Below, piece by piece: positions 32,786 through 42,177 of a stretch of 64,000 nt of DNA. Where the stretch lies: assembly GCF_000234665.1 (NCBI RefSeq), contig NC_018338.1, positions 1,218,084-1,282,083 of the forward strand. Reading direction: 5' to 3'. The notes under the pieces were generated by a model. It saw nothing but the letters and a program-made list of their open reading frames with translations. It made no database searches and had not been told where the DNA came from. The position numbers and the translations under genes were made by a program. The first letter of the stretch is position 1; the number at the start of each line of letters is the position of its first letter. This DNA is from Leishmania mexicana MHOM/GT/2001/U1103 (taxonomy: Eukaryota > Euglenozoa > Kinetoplastea > Trypanosomatida > Trypanosomatidae).

Positions 32786-34217
32786 CACAAAGGGTCGGCA
32801 GGAAGGACGCGAAACGAGAAAAAAGGACGCTACAGACTCAAGCCAAAAAGATGCGATGCACCCGGAGAGATTCACTGCTTAAAAGTAACGATACTGCTGC
32901 GCGGATGCGACTCGTGCGCAACTAACGGCGCCAAGCGTGCGCTTCTATGAAAGTAAAAGCAAGGGACTCTATCGCGTGCAGAACAATTACAGCTAATGCG
33001 GATGTGTGACAATCCCTGTGTGTGGATGTTTTCTTTTTTGGTCGGTTCTCAGTTGTATGCACAGCGCAGAGAGTTGAAGAGCCCCTCGCGGCAGATGCTC
33101 ACCCCCACTGGCTGACGCGCTACGCAAGAGGTTCACAGACCTCGAAAAAAAAAAGAAAACAAGGAGACCTCAACAAAACAGAGGGCAACAGGTGGGGAGA
33201 AACCGCCGAAGAGTGGCATGCGCAAGTGCTTGGGGGCAGGAGAAGGAGGTCACGATACACAAATAGAGGATGAGGAGAGATTCTCCAGCGGGGCATGGCC
33301 GACGCACCTGCCAGCAGCGGCCCACATCTCCATGACCATCCTCTGGAGTCCTAGCTATGCAAGCATCCACACTGATTCGCTGCGGAGACCAGAGTAGCTG
33401 ATGCACAGAAAAACAGTGCGAGTACCGCCAGAGCGGCGGTGCGATTCACACACCTCTCTCGATTTTCCTTCTTCCTTTGCTTTCCGTGTTTTGATAGTCG
33501 ATACCGCCTATGAACAGCCTTGCACACGCGCAAGGGCCCCCTCTGCCTCCACCTCCTCCTCCACCTCCGACTCACCTTGGCTGACGCTACTGCCTTTTGT
33601 GCTATGTCTCAGAGGAACCGATAAGAGAAAGAGACGACGCAACGTAAAGAAGGCGCGGCGACGATGTCACCCGTGGTGGCAAAGGGACGAGAAAAAATGA
33701 CTTGGACAAATAAAACGATCGCCACGAGCACCACACAACAATTTACTGAAACACAGGAAGACGCACACGCGTCTATCAAGTAACGGCAACACACATACTA
33801 AGCGACGTCACACTTTTCGGCGTCACTTCGCCAGCGCCCATGATAACGTGGTGAGCACACATACGCCGTCGGCCACTAAGCAGCGTCTTCCCCACCCTTT
33901 TTTGAGACATCTGGCATGCGCGGCTGATGCACAAGGACGTCGCGCAGTATCGTCACAACTCACAAGCATGCCCACAGGGCGTCGGGAAAGCAACATGAGA
34001 AAGGAGCAGAGACGGTGTCTTAGGCGATCTCCTCTCACCTTGTCCGTTCAGCACTGAAAAATAGGCGTGGGGCATCGACGCAGGAGCCAGCAGCCACAGG
34101 TCGGGGAAAAGGGCGCCGCGGCACACAGAGGGAGATGCCAAGTTCTGTTTTTTTTTCTGTTGCTTTCTCCCTCCCCGTCGTACTCTTTCGGCGATGCTCT
34201 TGATGTACGCCGTCGTG
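32786..34217. other. Intergenic between RFC and PEX19
   Basis: UTR-like sequence with A-rich runs (for example near 33147-33165) and no long balanced ORF. I see no gene. Confidence 0.6.
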
Positions 34218-35147
34218 TTATTGGCACTCTTCGACTTCCTTGCGATTCTTAGGCGCGTACTCCACTAGATTGCGCGGCGGATCACCTAGCTCCGAGTACT
34301 TGTTCATGAGCTCCAGCAGTTGTATGAGCCGTGGATCTTCTGCGCCAGAGATGGGGTTCTGCAGCAAGTCGCAGATCTCCTGTGCCTTGGCCCGTTGGCG
34401 GTCGTAGCGCTCACAGTCCTCCTGCGACAGCTCGCTGCGGTGAGCGTCCATGTACGGTCCGTACGAGTCGCGCATAAGCTTTATGGGTTCCACAAACTGA
34501 GGATCCGCTAGCGTGGAAATCAAGGCCGATGCCATGGCCTCCGTTGCACGATCCACCTCGGCAGGAATTTCGGCGCCGTTGCCAGCCGTCGCCGCCGGTG
34601 GTGCAGCCGAGGATGACGAAGCCGCTCCCGGCGTCGCGGCTGGGTCCAAGCGCTCTTCCTGCGTGGCGCTGGAGAGCTGCTGCAGCATCTCCATGCACCG
34701 CCGCGACGCTTCATCAATCTCCGCGTCACCGACGTCATTGCGGTCGGGGAGTTTGCCTTCCTGCTTCATCTGCTCCAGTAAGTCATTTGCCTTGTCGATG
34801 TCCTCCTCCTCCATCACGCGCATCAGCTCCTTAACTCGTAGCAGGTTCGCCTTGTCCTCGTCGCCCAAATTCTCCTCCCCCTCGAGCGAGGAAACCATTG
34901 TCATGACACTTTTCTTGAAGCTGTCGAGAGACGCGTCGTCAGCGCCGTTGCCGCCGAGCATGGACATGAACATCTTCATCATGTCGGCGTCGCCGCCGGC
35001 TGTGCCAGAAGCCTCATCGAGAGCCTTTTGCAGATCGTCCTCCAACTTCGCGTCCCGCACACGAACCTCCTCCTCATGCTTGCGCTCCTGCTCGTCAACC
35101 ATATCCATCGCCTCGTCAAGAAGCGCGTCGAGGTCGTCATCGGACAT
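34218..35147 (-). CDS. PEX19: Peroxin 19 (PEX19), glycosome membrane-protein receptor, 309 aa
   Basis: PEX19 is the soluble receptor/chaperone that carries peroxisomal (here glycosomal) membrane proteins to PEX3. The N-terminus MSDDDLDALLDEAMDMVDE has the acidic, helix-forming character of the PEX3-binding region. The middle is acidic and disordered, with an Ala/Ser-rich linker (about 190-220). The C-terminal domain (about 225-300) aligns in pattern with PEX19 cargo-binding helices: a helix with DPQFVEPIKLMRDSYGPYMD, then ELSQEDCERYDRQ, AQEICDLL, LIQLLELMNKYSELGDPP, the last being a PEX19 hallmark (LGxPP). The protein ends EVEECQ and therefore lacks the CaaX farnesylation motif of yeast and human PEX19, in line with what I recall for trypanosome PEX19. 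The start ATG follows the frame of the conserved acidic helix. Confidence 0.87.
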   Translation of the reverse strand: MSDDDLDALLDEAMDMVDEQERKHEEEVRVRDAKLEDDLQKALDEASGTAGGDADMMKMFMSMLGGNGADDASLDSFKKSVMTMVSSLEGEENLGDEDKANLLRVKELMRVMEEEDIDKANDLLEQMKQEGKLPDRNDVGDAEIDEASRRCMEMLQQLSSATQEERLDPAATPGAASSSSAAPPAATAGNGAEIPAEVDRATEAMASALISTLADPQFVEPIKLMRDSYGPYMDAHRSELSQEDCERYDRQRAKAQEICDLLQNPISGAEDPRLIQLLELMNKYSELGDPPRNLVEYAPKNRKEVEECQ

Positions 35148-35420
35148 TTTCCAGCTAAAGTCAACAGCTAGTAGTGGAGTGCCCTTCAAGGGGACGTGGT
35201 CCTTAGATCGTCGCCTCAGAATATGTGCGGGCGTTATGTTGCTACGATGGGAGAAGCGCGTCGTTACTTGCGTTCGCCCATCCCCTCTCACACAATGAAT
35301 ATACTGGTGTACAGATATGCCTCGAGAATCCGCGAGAGAAGAATAGATGATGATGATCCTTTCGACTCAGCTCCAACTGTGCGAATCAGTCCTTGACTTG
35401 CGCATATAAATGTATACACA

Positions 35421-35456
<36 letters not shown>

Positions 35457-36053
35457 TCGTGGACCACATGTTGGAGAGGGGGTGGAGGGAGGAGGAGTGA
35501 GTGAGTGGAGACCGTGAAAACGATACGAATGGCGAGGGGAGAGGACGGCGATCGCAGCTAGAGGAACGAAAAGGAGAACGGCGTCCGTTGTATGGATGCG
35601 GAGAGGATGGACTAGGCTCCAGGCAGCGAGGCGCTCCTTGCCCCATCCCCAAAACCTCTCGTATCCTTCTCTTATCAATCCCGCGTACGCCACACACGCA
35701 CACGCACCGGTAGCGAACGGCACGCGTCAAAAACATTCATTATCGCCGTGCGAAAATGGGACGAAGTTTCAAATTGCTCTGCTCCAGCGTGATGCGGCGA
35801 TAACCTACCGCTCTGTGTGAGGAGCAACGGGCTCCCTTTCGTCTTTGCGCGGCTTTTGTTCCGTCACGCGAGCACATGTGAAGGCGAATGTCAGATAGGG
35901 AGCGAGATCCCGACCCGGCAAGCGACCCACCCGATCCCGCCGCCTCAAACGCCTCAAGCTCATAAGAGAGCGCGAGGCAGATGGCAACGCCGTAGGTGGT
36001 TGGGTGATTGCAGCAAGCTTGCATAGAACGCACCCACGTTGGCCACTCTCGGG
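35148..36053. other. Intergenic between PEX19 and the small basic protein gene, with TG microsatellite
   Basis: The region contains an uninterrupted TG tract at 35425-35453, flanked by ATG-type TA/CA repeats, and purine-rich plus-strand sequence from 35470 to 35600. It holds the PEX19 5' leader and the 3' UTR of the small basic protein gene. Confidence 0.65.
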
Positions 36054-36617
36054 TCAGCGAGGCTGTTTGCGTAAGACGCGGCGATACTTGATACGGTGCT
36101 CCCTCGCCTCCTCCTTGCGTGCCGTTTTGCGGGCAAACTTGGCGTCGACCTTCTGGCGTTTCTTGCAAAGACGCGAGCTCGAGGGCTCTGCCTCTGCTTG
36201 ATGGTCGGTTGAGTCGCGCCCTTTCAAGGAAGGCGAGAACGACGCTGCGGTGGATGAGCCGTGATGCTGCTCTGACAAAGAAGAGGAAGAGAGTCCCGAC
36301 TTGGCAGACGAGGCGCCGGTGTTGCAATCCTTATGAGCCACCTTATGGTGCTTCTTGGCATTCCGCGCTGCTGCTTCGAGTTCCTTTGCCGTCGCGCGGC
36401 TAATCACCGCCGCGGCGATGCGTCGGCGGGCTTCCTCAGCCGACTCGCCGCGGTCGGCCTCCCTCCGCTCCGCCTTCTTCTGCGACTCAGCAACACTGGC
36501 TTGATGGGCCTCGGCATTCTTGCGTCGCGTCGACTTTTCACTGGAGGCGGCTAACGAGAAGTCGGCGAAGAAGTCATCGACGCCATCCTGCCACTCCTCC
36601 TCCACTTCGGTCGCCAT
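36054..36617 (-). CDS. Small charged, lysine/arginine-rich protein, 187 aa
   Basis: Unrecognised. The N-terminal 20 residues are acidic and aromatic (MATEVEEEWQDGVDDFFADF), followed by a long charged helix (about 28-95, rich in Ala, Glu, Arg and Lys). A Ser/His-rich disordered stretch spans about 98-145. The C-terminus is very basic (CKKRQKVDAKFARKTARKEE to the end RKQPR) and would work as a nuclear or nucleolar signal. The shape, an acidic start and a basic helical tail, is common among nucleolar ribosome-biogenesis factors, but no motif settles this. It starts at ATG and its coding character is clear from the G/C-ending codons. Confidence 0.75.
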   Translation of the reverse strand: MATEVEEEWQDGVDDFFADFSLAASSEKSTRRKNAEAHQASVAESQKKAERREADRGESAEEARRRIAAAVISRATAKELEAAARNAKKHHKVAHKDCNTGASSAKSGLSSSSLSEQHHGSSTAASFSPSLKGRDSTDHQAEAEPSSSRLCKKRQKVDAKFARKTARKEEAREHRIKYRRVLRKQPR

Positions 36618-37455
36618 GTGGGCAAGGGTGTCCTCGAACTAGCAGGAACGGTGCCGATTCGAGCGTCAGATAGCAGCAGGGCTAAAACGGTACAAGTTCC
36701 TGGCAAAGTGCACTAGAAAGCACGACGGCCAAACGAGTGCAGGTGTCCAATGAGACGGAGAGAAGGAGCGCAGATGAGCACACGGTCATTGAGGACGACA
36801 CATGGGCGTGGGTCCGCATGCGAATATCAAAGACAGAGACGCACACACCGCAGAGTAGGGGAGAGAGGGTAATGGAGAATGGCAACGCCAGAGAGAGGCG
36901 CATTCGACAAGGAGAGGCATGTGGGACGAGGAGGAAACGGAGAGGAGAGGAGAGGGAGAGGGAGAGAGACGGGCACAGCCCCGAACTCCGAGCCTTATGA
37001 TTGATGCGCCACTGCTTTGTATGTGCGCCTTGAACTCCTCATCTTCCTCCCTGGGCCAACGCGCGAACAGCACCATGGCGGCGAGTGGTTAACAGCATCT
37101 GAAAAACCTGCGCTGGTCCAGCGACACCGCCTTCCTCTTCGCTGACATCATCGAGAGTGCAGTCCCCAGCACCTTCCTCCGCCTCGTCGTTTGTCACTTG
37201 CGTAACACGCCATAGTGCTTCACGCAGCACTTCGACACGTGGCCCGTACAAAGTAGAGAGGGTTCAGCGGGGACAGTGGGACGCCTCGCAGGAGACGTCG
37301 CCTTCACTCCTTCGCTACTTTCGTGTCTATGTGTCGTGGTTTTTTTTTCAAAAATGACGAAAAATAACGTAACCAAAAAGGGAAGAAAAAGAGCGAGCAA
37401 ATCACTGCGGCGTTGGCGGAGATCACTGTAGGCGCGTGTGAAAGGATGCGCACGA
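36618..37455. other. Intergenic, 3' region of eL31 copy A, with a coding-like island
   Basis: Positions 36890-36975 are purine-rich on the plus strand. The minus strand at 37039-37251 is open without an ATG and translates to a balanced acidic sequence (REALWRVTQVTNDEAEEGAG and onward). A second frame continues with EEDEEFKAHIQSSGAS. This could be a gene remnant or chance; see the finding. Confidence 0.45.
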
Positions 37456-38022
37456 TTACTGCTCCACCATCTTCGTGGTCAGGCCCTTGAAGGACGCAAC
37501 CGGCACGTTGGAGATGGCCGTGTAGAAGTGCTTGTGCTTGTTGCCCTCCGTCGTCTCCGACTTGCGCTGGATCAGCACGCGCACGCGGCCAGGGACGCCC
37601 TTCACGCCCTTGTGCCAGATGTACGTGTTCAGCGACGCATCAATGCGGTTGTCCTTCGTCTTCATCAGACGACCCACAAACGACTTGATGCGCTTGATCG
37701 CCAGCGGGGCGCGCTTCGAGAAGGTCTTCTTCTTCAGCAGCTTCGACAGGTGGATCGTCGCCTCCATGCTCACAGCGTCCGGCTTGCGGCCAGTGCGCTT
37801 GCGCAGGGACGCGCGGGTCGCACCGCGCACGCGCGAGTTCTTCGCCGTGTTGCCGACGCCGTGGAACTTCTTGCGCTTCTCCTCGTCCATGTTCGCGAGC
37901 ACGCGCTTCCAGCGCTTGTCATCGCGGTTCTTGCGGCTCTCCACGGCCTTCTTGCGGGCATCGATGATGGCAGTCTTCTTCTCCTTGCCGAGCACCTTGC
38001 TCTTCATGCCAGCGCGCGTCAT
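37456..38022 (-). CDS. RPL31: Ribosomal protein eL31 with N-terminal extension, copy A, 188 aa
   Basis: A large-subunit protein near the peptide exit tunnel. The eL31 core is residues 85-188: SMEATIHLSKLLKKKTFSKRAP (first strand and helix), IKSFVGRLMKTKDNRIDASLN, IWHKGVKGVPGRVRV (family signature) and HFYTAISNVPVASF. The preceding 84 residues are strongly basic (MTRAGMKSKVLGKEKKTAII and onward) and have no counterpart in the ~125-aa human protein, so this is an N-terminal extension. A second in-frame ATG five codons in (MKSKVLG) is an alternative start. A possible acceptor (CTCTTTTCACCCAG) lies about 30 bases upstream. The coding sequence matches copy B at every position compared except one synonymous base in codon 2, while the flanks are unrelated. 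Confidence 0.95.
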   Translation of the reverse strand: MTRAGMKSKVLGKEKKTAIIDARKKAVESRKNRDDKRWKRVLANMDEEKRKKFHGVGNTAKNSRVRGATRASLRKRTGRKPDAVSMEATIHLSKLLKKKTFSKRAPLAIKRIKSFVGRLMKTKDNRIDASLNTYIWHKGVKGVPGRVRVLIQRKSETTEGNKHKHFYTAISNVPVASFKGLTTKMVEQ

Positions 38023-39011
38023 GATTGAATCACACACAGCTAATGCTGCTGGGTGAAAAGAGTTGTTTCGTGCATGTGGGTAAGAGAAGGTGTGTGTTTG
38101 TATGTATGTGCGTGTAGGTTTGTGCACGCAAACGCCAATGGCGTGCACATCGAGCCACAAAGAGAGGGAGCAAGGGAGCCAGAGGCACGCAAAAGAAGGG
38201 GTAGGGGAGAACAGCGAGAAGGGATAAGCGTACAGAGGATAGGGACGAGCAGCCATTGCCAAATGGCAGCGTGCACGCACTGGCACGCCAGAGGTGACGC
38301 AGTGGACGACGGGCTCTGCATGTATACCGGCGCGTCTTTACAACACAGACCAGTGGACCTCGGAACAGCTCGCAGAAGCGGCTACGCGGCGCACAGGTCT
38401 TCTTCGTTCACTGAGGCTCTTCCTCCCTGAACAAAGAGAAGGAGGTTCTTCTCATCCGCCTTCGGCACCGACGCAACCGCCAACGAGAGCCCCATCGCGC
38501 TCTCACTCGCCTCCCTTGGGCCCCGACGTGGCTGGGCGCTGCCCTTGCTGCGCGCATCCGTTCCCCTCAGTGAAGAGAACAAGGGAAAAGGGGAGGGGTG
38601 GGTGGTGGAAGGCTGGGCAGGCGCTCGCGCTGGCCTGCGGTCCCTCTCGTACGCCCTCCCCGCCTTGGCAGGTCTCAGAGTTGGAATGTTTCTTTAGAAG
38701 GAGGAAGGGCATACTAACAGCGCCAGATGTGCCTACAACGGTTTCATCATCAGGGACCCCCGTGTAGGCGTGTCTCTCTGTGCAGCACATGCAAGTGGGA
38801 GGGCACATCGTAAGAGACGCTCACTGGACATGGCGCCCGCCTCGCATACGCGTACACCCACGCCGCAGGAGCGCCACCCCTGTAGCGCACGTCCTCGCTG
38901 AAACCCAACAAAACAAGCGTAAAACGACAGAAAGGAAAAAAGAGAGAAACGGGTTCAAAACGAAACCGAGCACGCGCATAACGCCGAGACGCTGAGGACA
39001 GACGCGCACGA
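38023..39011. other. Spacer between the two eL31 copies
   Basis: About 990 bases containing the 5' leader of copy A and the 3' UTR of copy B. It is not repeated next to the other copy. Open frames here (for example 38503-38808) have no recognisable product. Confidence 0.65.
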
Positions 39012-39578
39012 TTACTGCTCCACCATCTTCGTGGTCAGGCCCTTGAAGGACGCAACCGGCACGTTGGAGATGGCCGTGTAGAAGTGCTTGTGCTTGTTGC
39101 CCTCCGTCGTCTCCGACTTGCGCTGGATCAGCACGCGCACGCGGCCAGGGACGCCCTTCACGCCCTTGTGCCAGATGTACGTGTTCAGCGACGCATCAAT
39201 GCGGTTGTCCTTCGTCTTCATCAGACGACCCACAAACGACTTGATGCGCTTGATCGCCAGCGGGGCGCGCTTCGAGAAGGTCTTCTTCTTCAGCAGCTTC
39301 GACAGGTGGATCGTCGCCTCCATGCTCACAGCGTCCGGCTTGCGGCCAGTGCGCTTGCGCAGGGACGCGCGGGTCGCACCGCGCACGCGCGAGTTCTTCG
39401 CCGTGTTGCCGACGCCGTGGAACTTCTTGCGCTTCTCCTCGTCCATGTTCGCGAGCACGCGCTTCCAGCGCTTGTCATCGCGGTTCTTGCGGCTCTCCAC
39501 GGCCTTCTTGCGGGCATCGATGATGGCAGTCTTCTTCTCCTTGCCGAGCACCTTGCTCTTCATGCCAGCGCGTGTCAT
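39012..39578 (-). CDS. RPL31: Ribosomal protein eL31 with N-terminal extension, copy B, 188 aa
   Basis: The protein is identical to copy A, 1556 bases away in direct orientation. The only base difference I noticed is in codon 2 (synonymous threonine). Identity extends about eight bases past the stop codon and ends at the start codon; the leaders and 3' regions differ completely, so the two mRNAs can be regulated separately. Upstream, CTGTCTTTAG about 27 bases before the ATG is a candidate splice acceptor. As the transcription-upstream copy it would be made first in the polycistron. Confidence 0.95.
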   Translation of the reverse strand: MTRAGMKSKVLGKEKKTAIIDARKKAVESRKNRDDKRWKRVLANMDEEKRKKFHGVGNTAKNSRVRGATRASLRKRTGRKPDAVSMEATIHLSKLLKKKTFSKRAPLAIKRIKSFVGRLMKTKDNRIDASLNTYIWHKGVKGVPGRVRVLIQRKSETTEGNKHKHFYTAISNVPVASFKGLTTKMVEQ

Positions 39579-40266
39579 TGCTACGAGTTTACGTGATGAC
39601 CCGGTTTCTAAAGACAGTGCGTGCGTTTTCGGTGTTTGGCGTGTACAAGGGTAGATGTTTTTTTTTTGGTGGATGTAACAGGAGTTGTCGCGTTGGGAAG
39701 AGACGATGTCAAACCCGCGCGTAGTAGCGTTGACGGAAGTTTTATAAAGAGGAGGAGGGTGAGTGCGAGATTCCATAGAGAAGGTACGAGGGAGGGCATG
39801 CACCGCCTTGGGCCTGTTCCTTTCTGGTCAATGGGATAGGAACATGAAGATGACTTGAGCCAGCGGCATCGATAGCCATCCTCACCACACACGCCACGTC
39901 TCCGCTGTACCGCGGCTCGCCTTCGCTACCTTGTTTTGGGGGCTAAGCGATGAGGATGGGCAAGAGAACGAGATTCGAAAGAAGAGGAAAACCACAAGAC
40001 GCACACGAACGGTGGCGATGTTCCACTATTCACATCACAGCGCAGAGCGACACGAAGAGCGGGAGAGAGAAAGCGCGCCCAAGTGGAGGGAAGAACAGGT
40101 GGCAGATGGGGCCGTGAGAGAACGAGAGAGAAGGGGAGCGGGGGGGCTCGATGCCCTCACTTCTCTTGCTCCATCCCTACCACCACCAACCAGCAGCAGC
40201 GCCCACGCGTTACTCCGGCTCCGCTTTGAACTGCCCTCATCCCATCCCACTCCCTCCTGCGCGCTA
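39579..40266. other. Intergenic between eL31 copy B and the WD40 gene
   Basis: It contains a run of nine T at about 39658-39667 and purine-rich blocks. UTR sequence only. Confidence 0.6.
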
Positions 40267-42177
40267 TTAAACCACTTTGCCAGAACTCTTCACGAGCTCA
40301 AGCACCTCGGTGACGTCATACCGCTCCAACCTGCCGTCAAACCCGGCCATCACGAGATACTGGTGTGCCGAAAAAGTGCTGGCGTGTCTGCTCCCTCGAG
40401 TAGCAGCACCGCTTCGTTTTGAGGCCGCCTCAGTTGACGACGTGGCAGCGCCAGCGCGGCCATTGTCGAACGTGCTCACCGGCTCAGCTGCTGGCGGGAG
40501 CGTAATCGTCGGGCCACTCCAGCCACAAGCCGCCGCACAGACAAAGCCGGGACCTTGGCGATGCAGCACCTGATACTTGCGGGTACTGACGTACTCCACC
40601 GCCCCGCAGTCCGACCAGACAATGAGCTCAAGAGGTGACACATGCGTCGTCTGGAGAAGAGAGGGCGCCCCTGCGCGCGCGTAGTGCGTGGGCGTCAGAG
40701 ACGTCTCAGTCTTCGTTCTCGCTCTTTCGTTCGCTTTCTTTTTTCCCAGTCGCGATAGCGATTTGGCGGCAGCCTTGGCACTGCCCCTCTGCTCGGATGG
40801 CTGCGACGCCGTGGTGTGCAGCGTGGCTACGGCACACAGATTCCAAACCCACACACCCGGCTTGAAGAGAACAATTTTTTTCAGTAACAGCAGCAAAGGC
40901 AGTTCTTGCCGGACGGATCCCCAGAGTAGCACTTCCCCTGTTGCGTGACCCGAGTAGAGGTACGAGTTTGGATTGCTGCTTCTGGGATTGGGGCTCGCTG
41001 CCAGGCATGTAACGCGGCGCTTGTCGTACCTCCAGTCTCTCGGCGCAGTGGGGAACCGCGTACCATCCGGTCCCTGCTGTTGCCGCTGTTGATGCTGCTC
41101 TAGAAACGCCTGTTTTGCGTTGTACGGAAGGGTGCCGCAATTTCTTTCCAGCACATCAATGGCGTCCGCTGACACCGAGGCTGGCAACACCCCCATGTAG
41201 TCCGTCGAATCCACAGGTGCTGCCGCAGCTGCCTCCTCCTCGATGGCTGCCTGATCACTCAATGGATTGCACCGCCTGCGATTGTAGAGAAACGTCTTGA
41301 ACACGCGACCGAGCTGGTACACCGGCTCATGCACCGACGTGGGATCATCGCGTGCGTCGGCTGTCACATCGACCTCGCCGGTGGGATAAGGCATCGTGTC
41401 GTGATAAGCCCATGTGGCGCAGTTCCACACGCAAAGAGTGCCCTCCTCTTGCCCCACCACAAGCAGCGGTGTCGAGAGAGACATAGAAGGGGCAACGTAG
41501 GTGAGGGCCGTGATAAGACCGTGGTGCTGGAACGCATGCAGCAACTGAAGTTCCGACGAAGCAGTCGTGACGCGGAACACGTACACGTCACGCAGAGAGG
41601 CCGCGCAGCAAATAGCAGGCCCATCGTTGACTTTCGTAGATGCCTGCCTGAATCGCGCACCTGTGGTGCAGTGCTCCATCTTCGATGCATTCGCCTTGTC
41701 CGGAGCGCATGGCGACGTTTCAGGGATGAGCTGCAGGGCTGTGATGGCAGCGCGGCCAGGCTTGAATATGCTCTGCATGCGATACGTCACTGGGCACCAG
41801 ATGGCAACTGCGCCGTCCTCGGTGCCGGTTAGCACCCAGCGTATATCGTGGTTGACGACAAGGTCAGCGTGAGCGGTATCACATTCTACCCTGCCGGCTA
41901 CTGCTGCTGGGCTCGCCGCTAGCGGAGGCTGCGGCAACGCCGCGCTCGAGGCGGCCGAGTTGCACATCGGAAAGCATCGAACAGCATTCACCCACTGTGA
42001 GTGACGTAGTCGCACCCGCAGCTTCTGCGTTTGAATGTTCCACACGCAGACATCCCCACTACTGCACGCCGCATAGAGGCAGCCACCGGTCAGATCGACA
42101 TCGATGTCGTTGACAGAATCGCTGACACCACTATACGCGCAGCGGAAGGAATCAAAGGCGGAGGCAATGCAGCTCAT
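40267..42177 (-). CDS. WD40-repeat protein, 636 aa
   Basis: The start MSCIASAF is fixed by a splice acceptor a few bases upstream; the 376 additional open codons upstream are simple sequence. Degenerate WD40 blades are spread along the whole protein: VNDIDVDLTGGCLYAA with VCVWNIQTQKL near the N-terminus, WVLTGTEDGAVAIWCPV, a blade around DVYVFRVTT, LLVVGQEEGTLCVWNCATW, YLYSGHATGEVLLWGSV, LIVWSDCGAVEYVS and YLVMAGFDGRLERYDV at the C-terminus. This makes about seven, so probably one propeller interrupted by low-complexity loops (Ser/Ala/Lys-rich insertions). There is no membrane segment or catalytic motif. It is a scaffold-type protein; partners and location cannot be inferred. Confidence 0.87.
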   Translation of the reverse strand: MSCIASAFDSFRCAYSGVSDSVNDIDVDLTGGCLYAACSSGDVCVWNIQTQKLRVRLRHSQWVNAVRCFPMCNSAASSAALPQPPLAASPAAVAGRVECDTAHADLVVNHDIRWVLTGTEDGAVAIWCPVTYRMQSIFKPGRAAITALQLIPETSPCAPDKANASKMEHCTTGARFRQASTKVNDGPAICCAASLRDVYVFRVTTASSELQLLHAFQHHGLITALTYVAPSMSLSTPLLVVGQEEGTLCVWNCATWAYHDTMPYPTGEVDVTADARDDPTSVHEPVYQLGRVFKTFLYNRRRCNPLSDQAAIEEEAAAAAPVDSTDYMGVLPASVSADAIDVLERNCGTLPYNAKQAFLEQHQQRQQQGPDGTRFPTAPRDWRYDKRRVTCLAASPNPRSSNPNSYLYSGHATGEVLLWGSVRQELPLLLLLKKIVLFKPGVWVWNLCAVATLHTTASQPSEQRGSAKAAAKSLSRLGKKKANERARTKTETSLTPTHYARAGAPSLLQTTHVSPLELIVWSDCGAVEYVSTRKYQVLHRQGPGFVCAAACGWSGPTITLPPAAEPVSTFDNGRAGAATSSTEAASKRSGAATRGSRHASTFSAHQYLVMAGFDGRLERYDVTEVLELVKSSGKVV

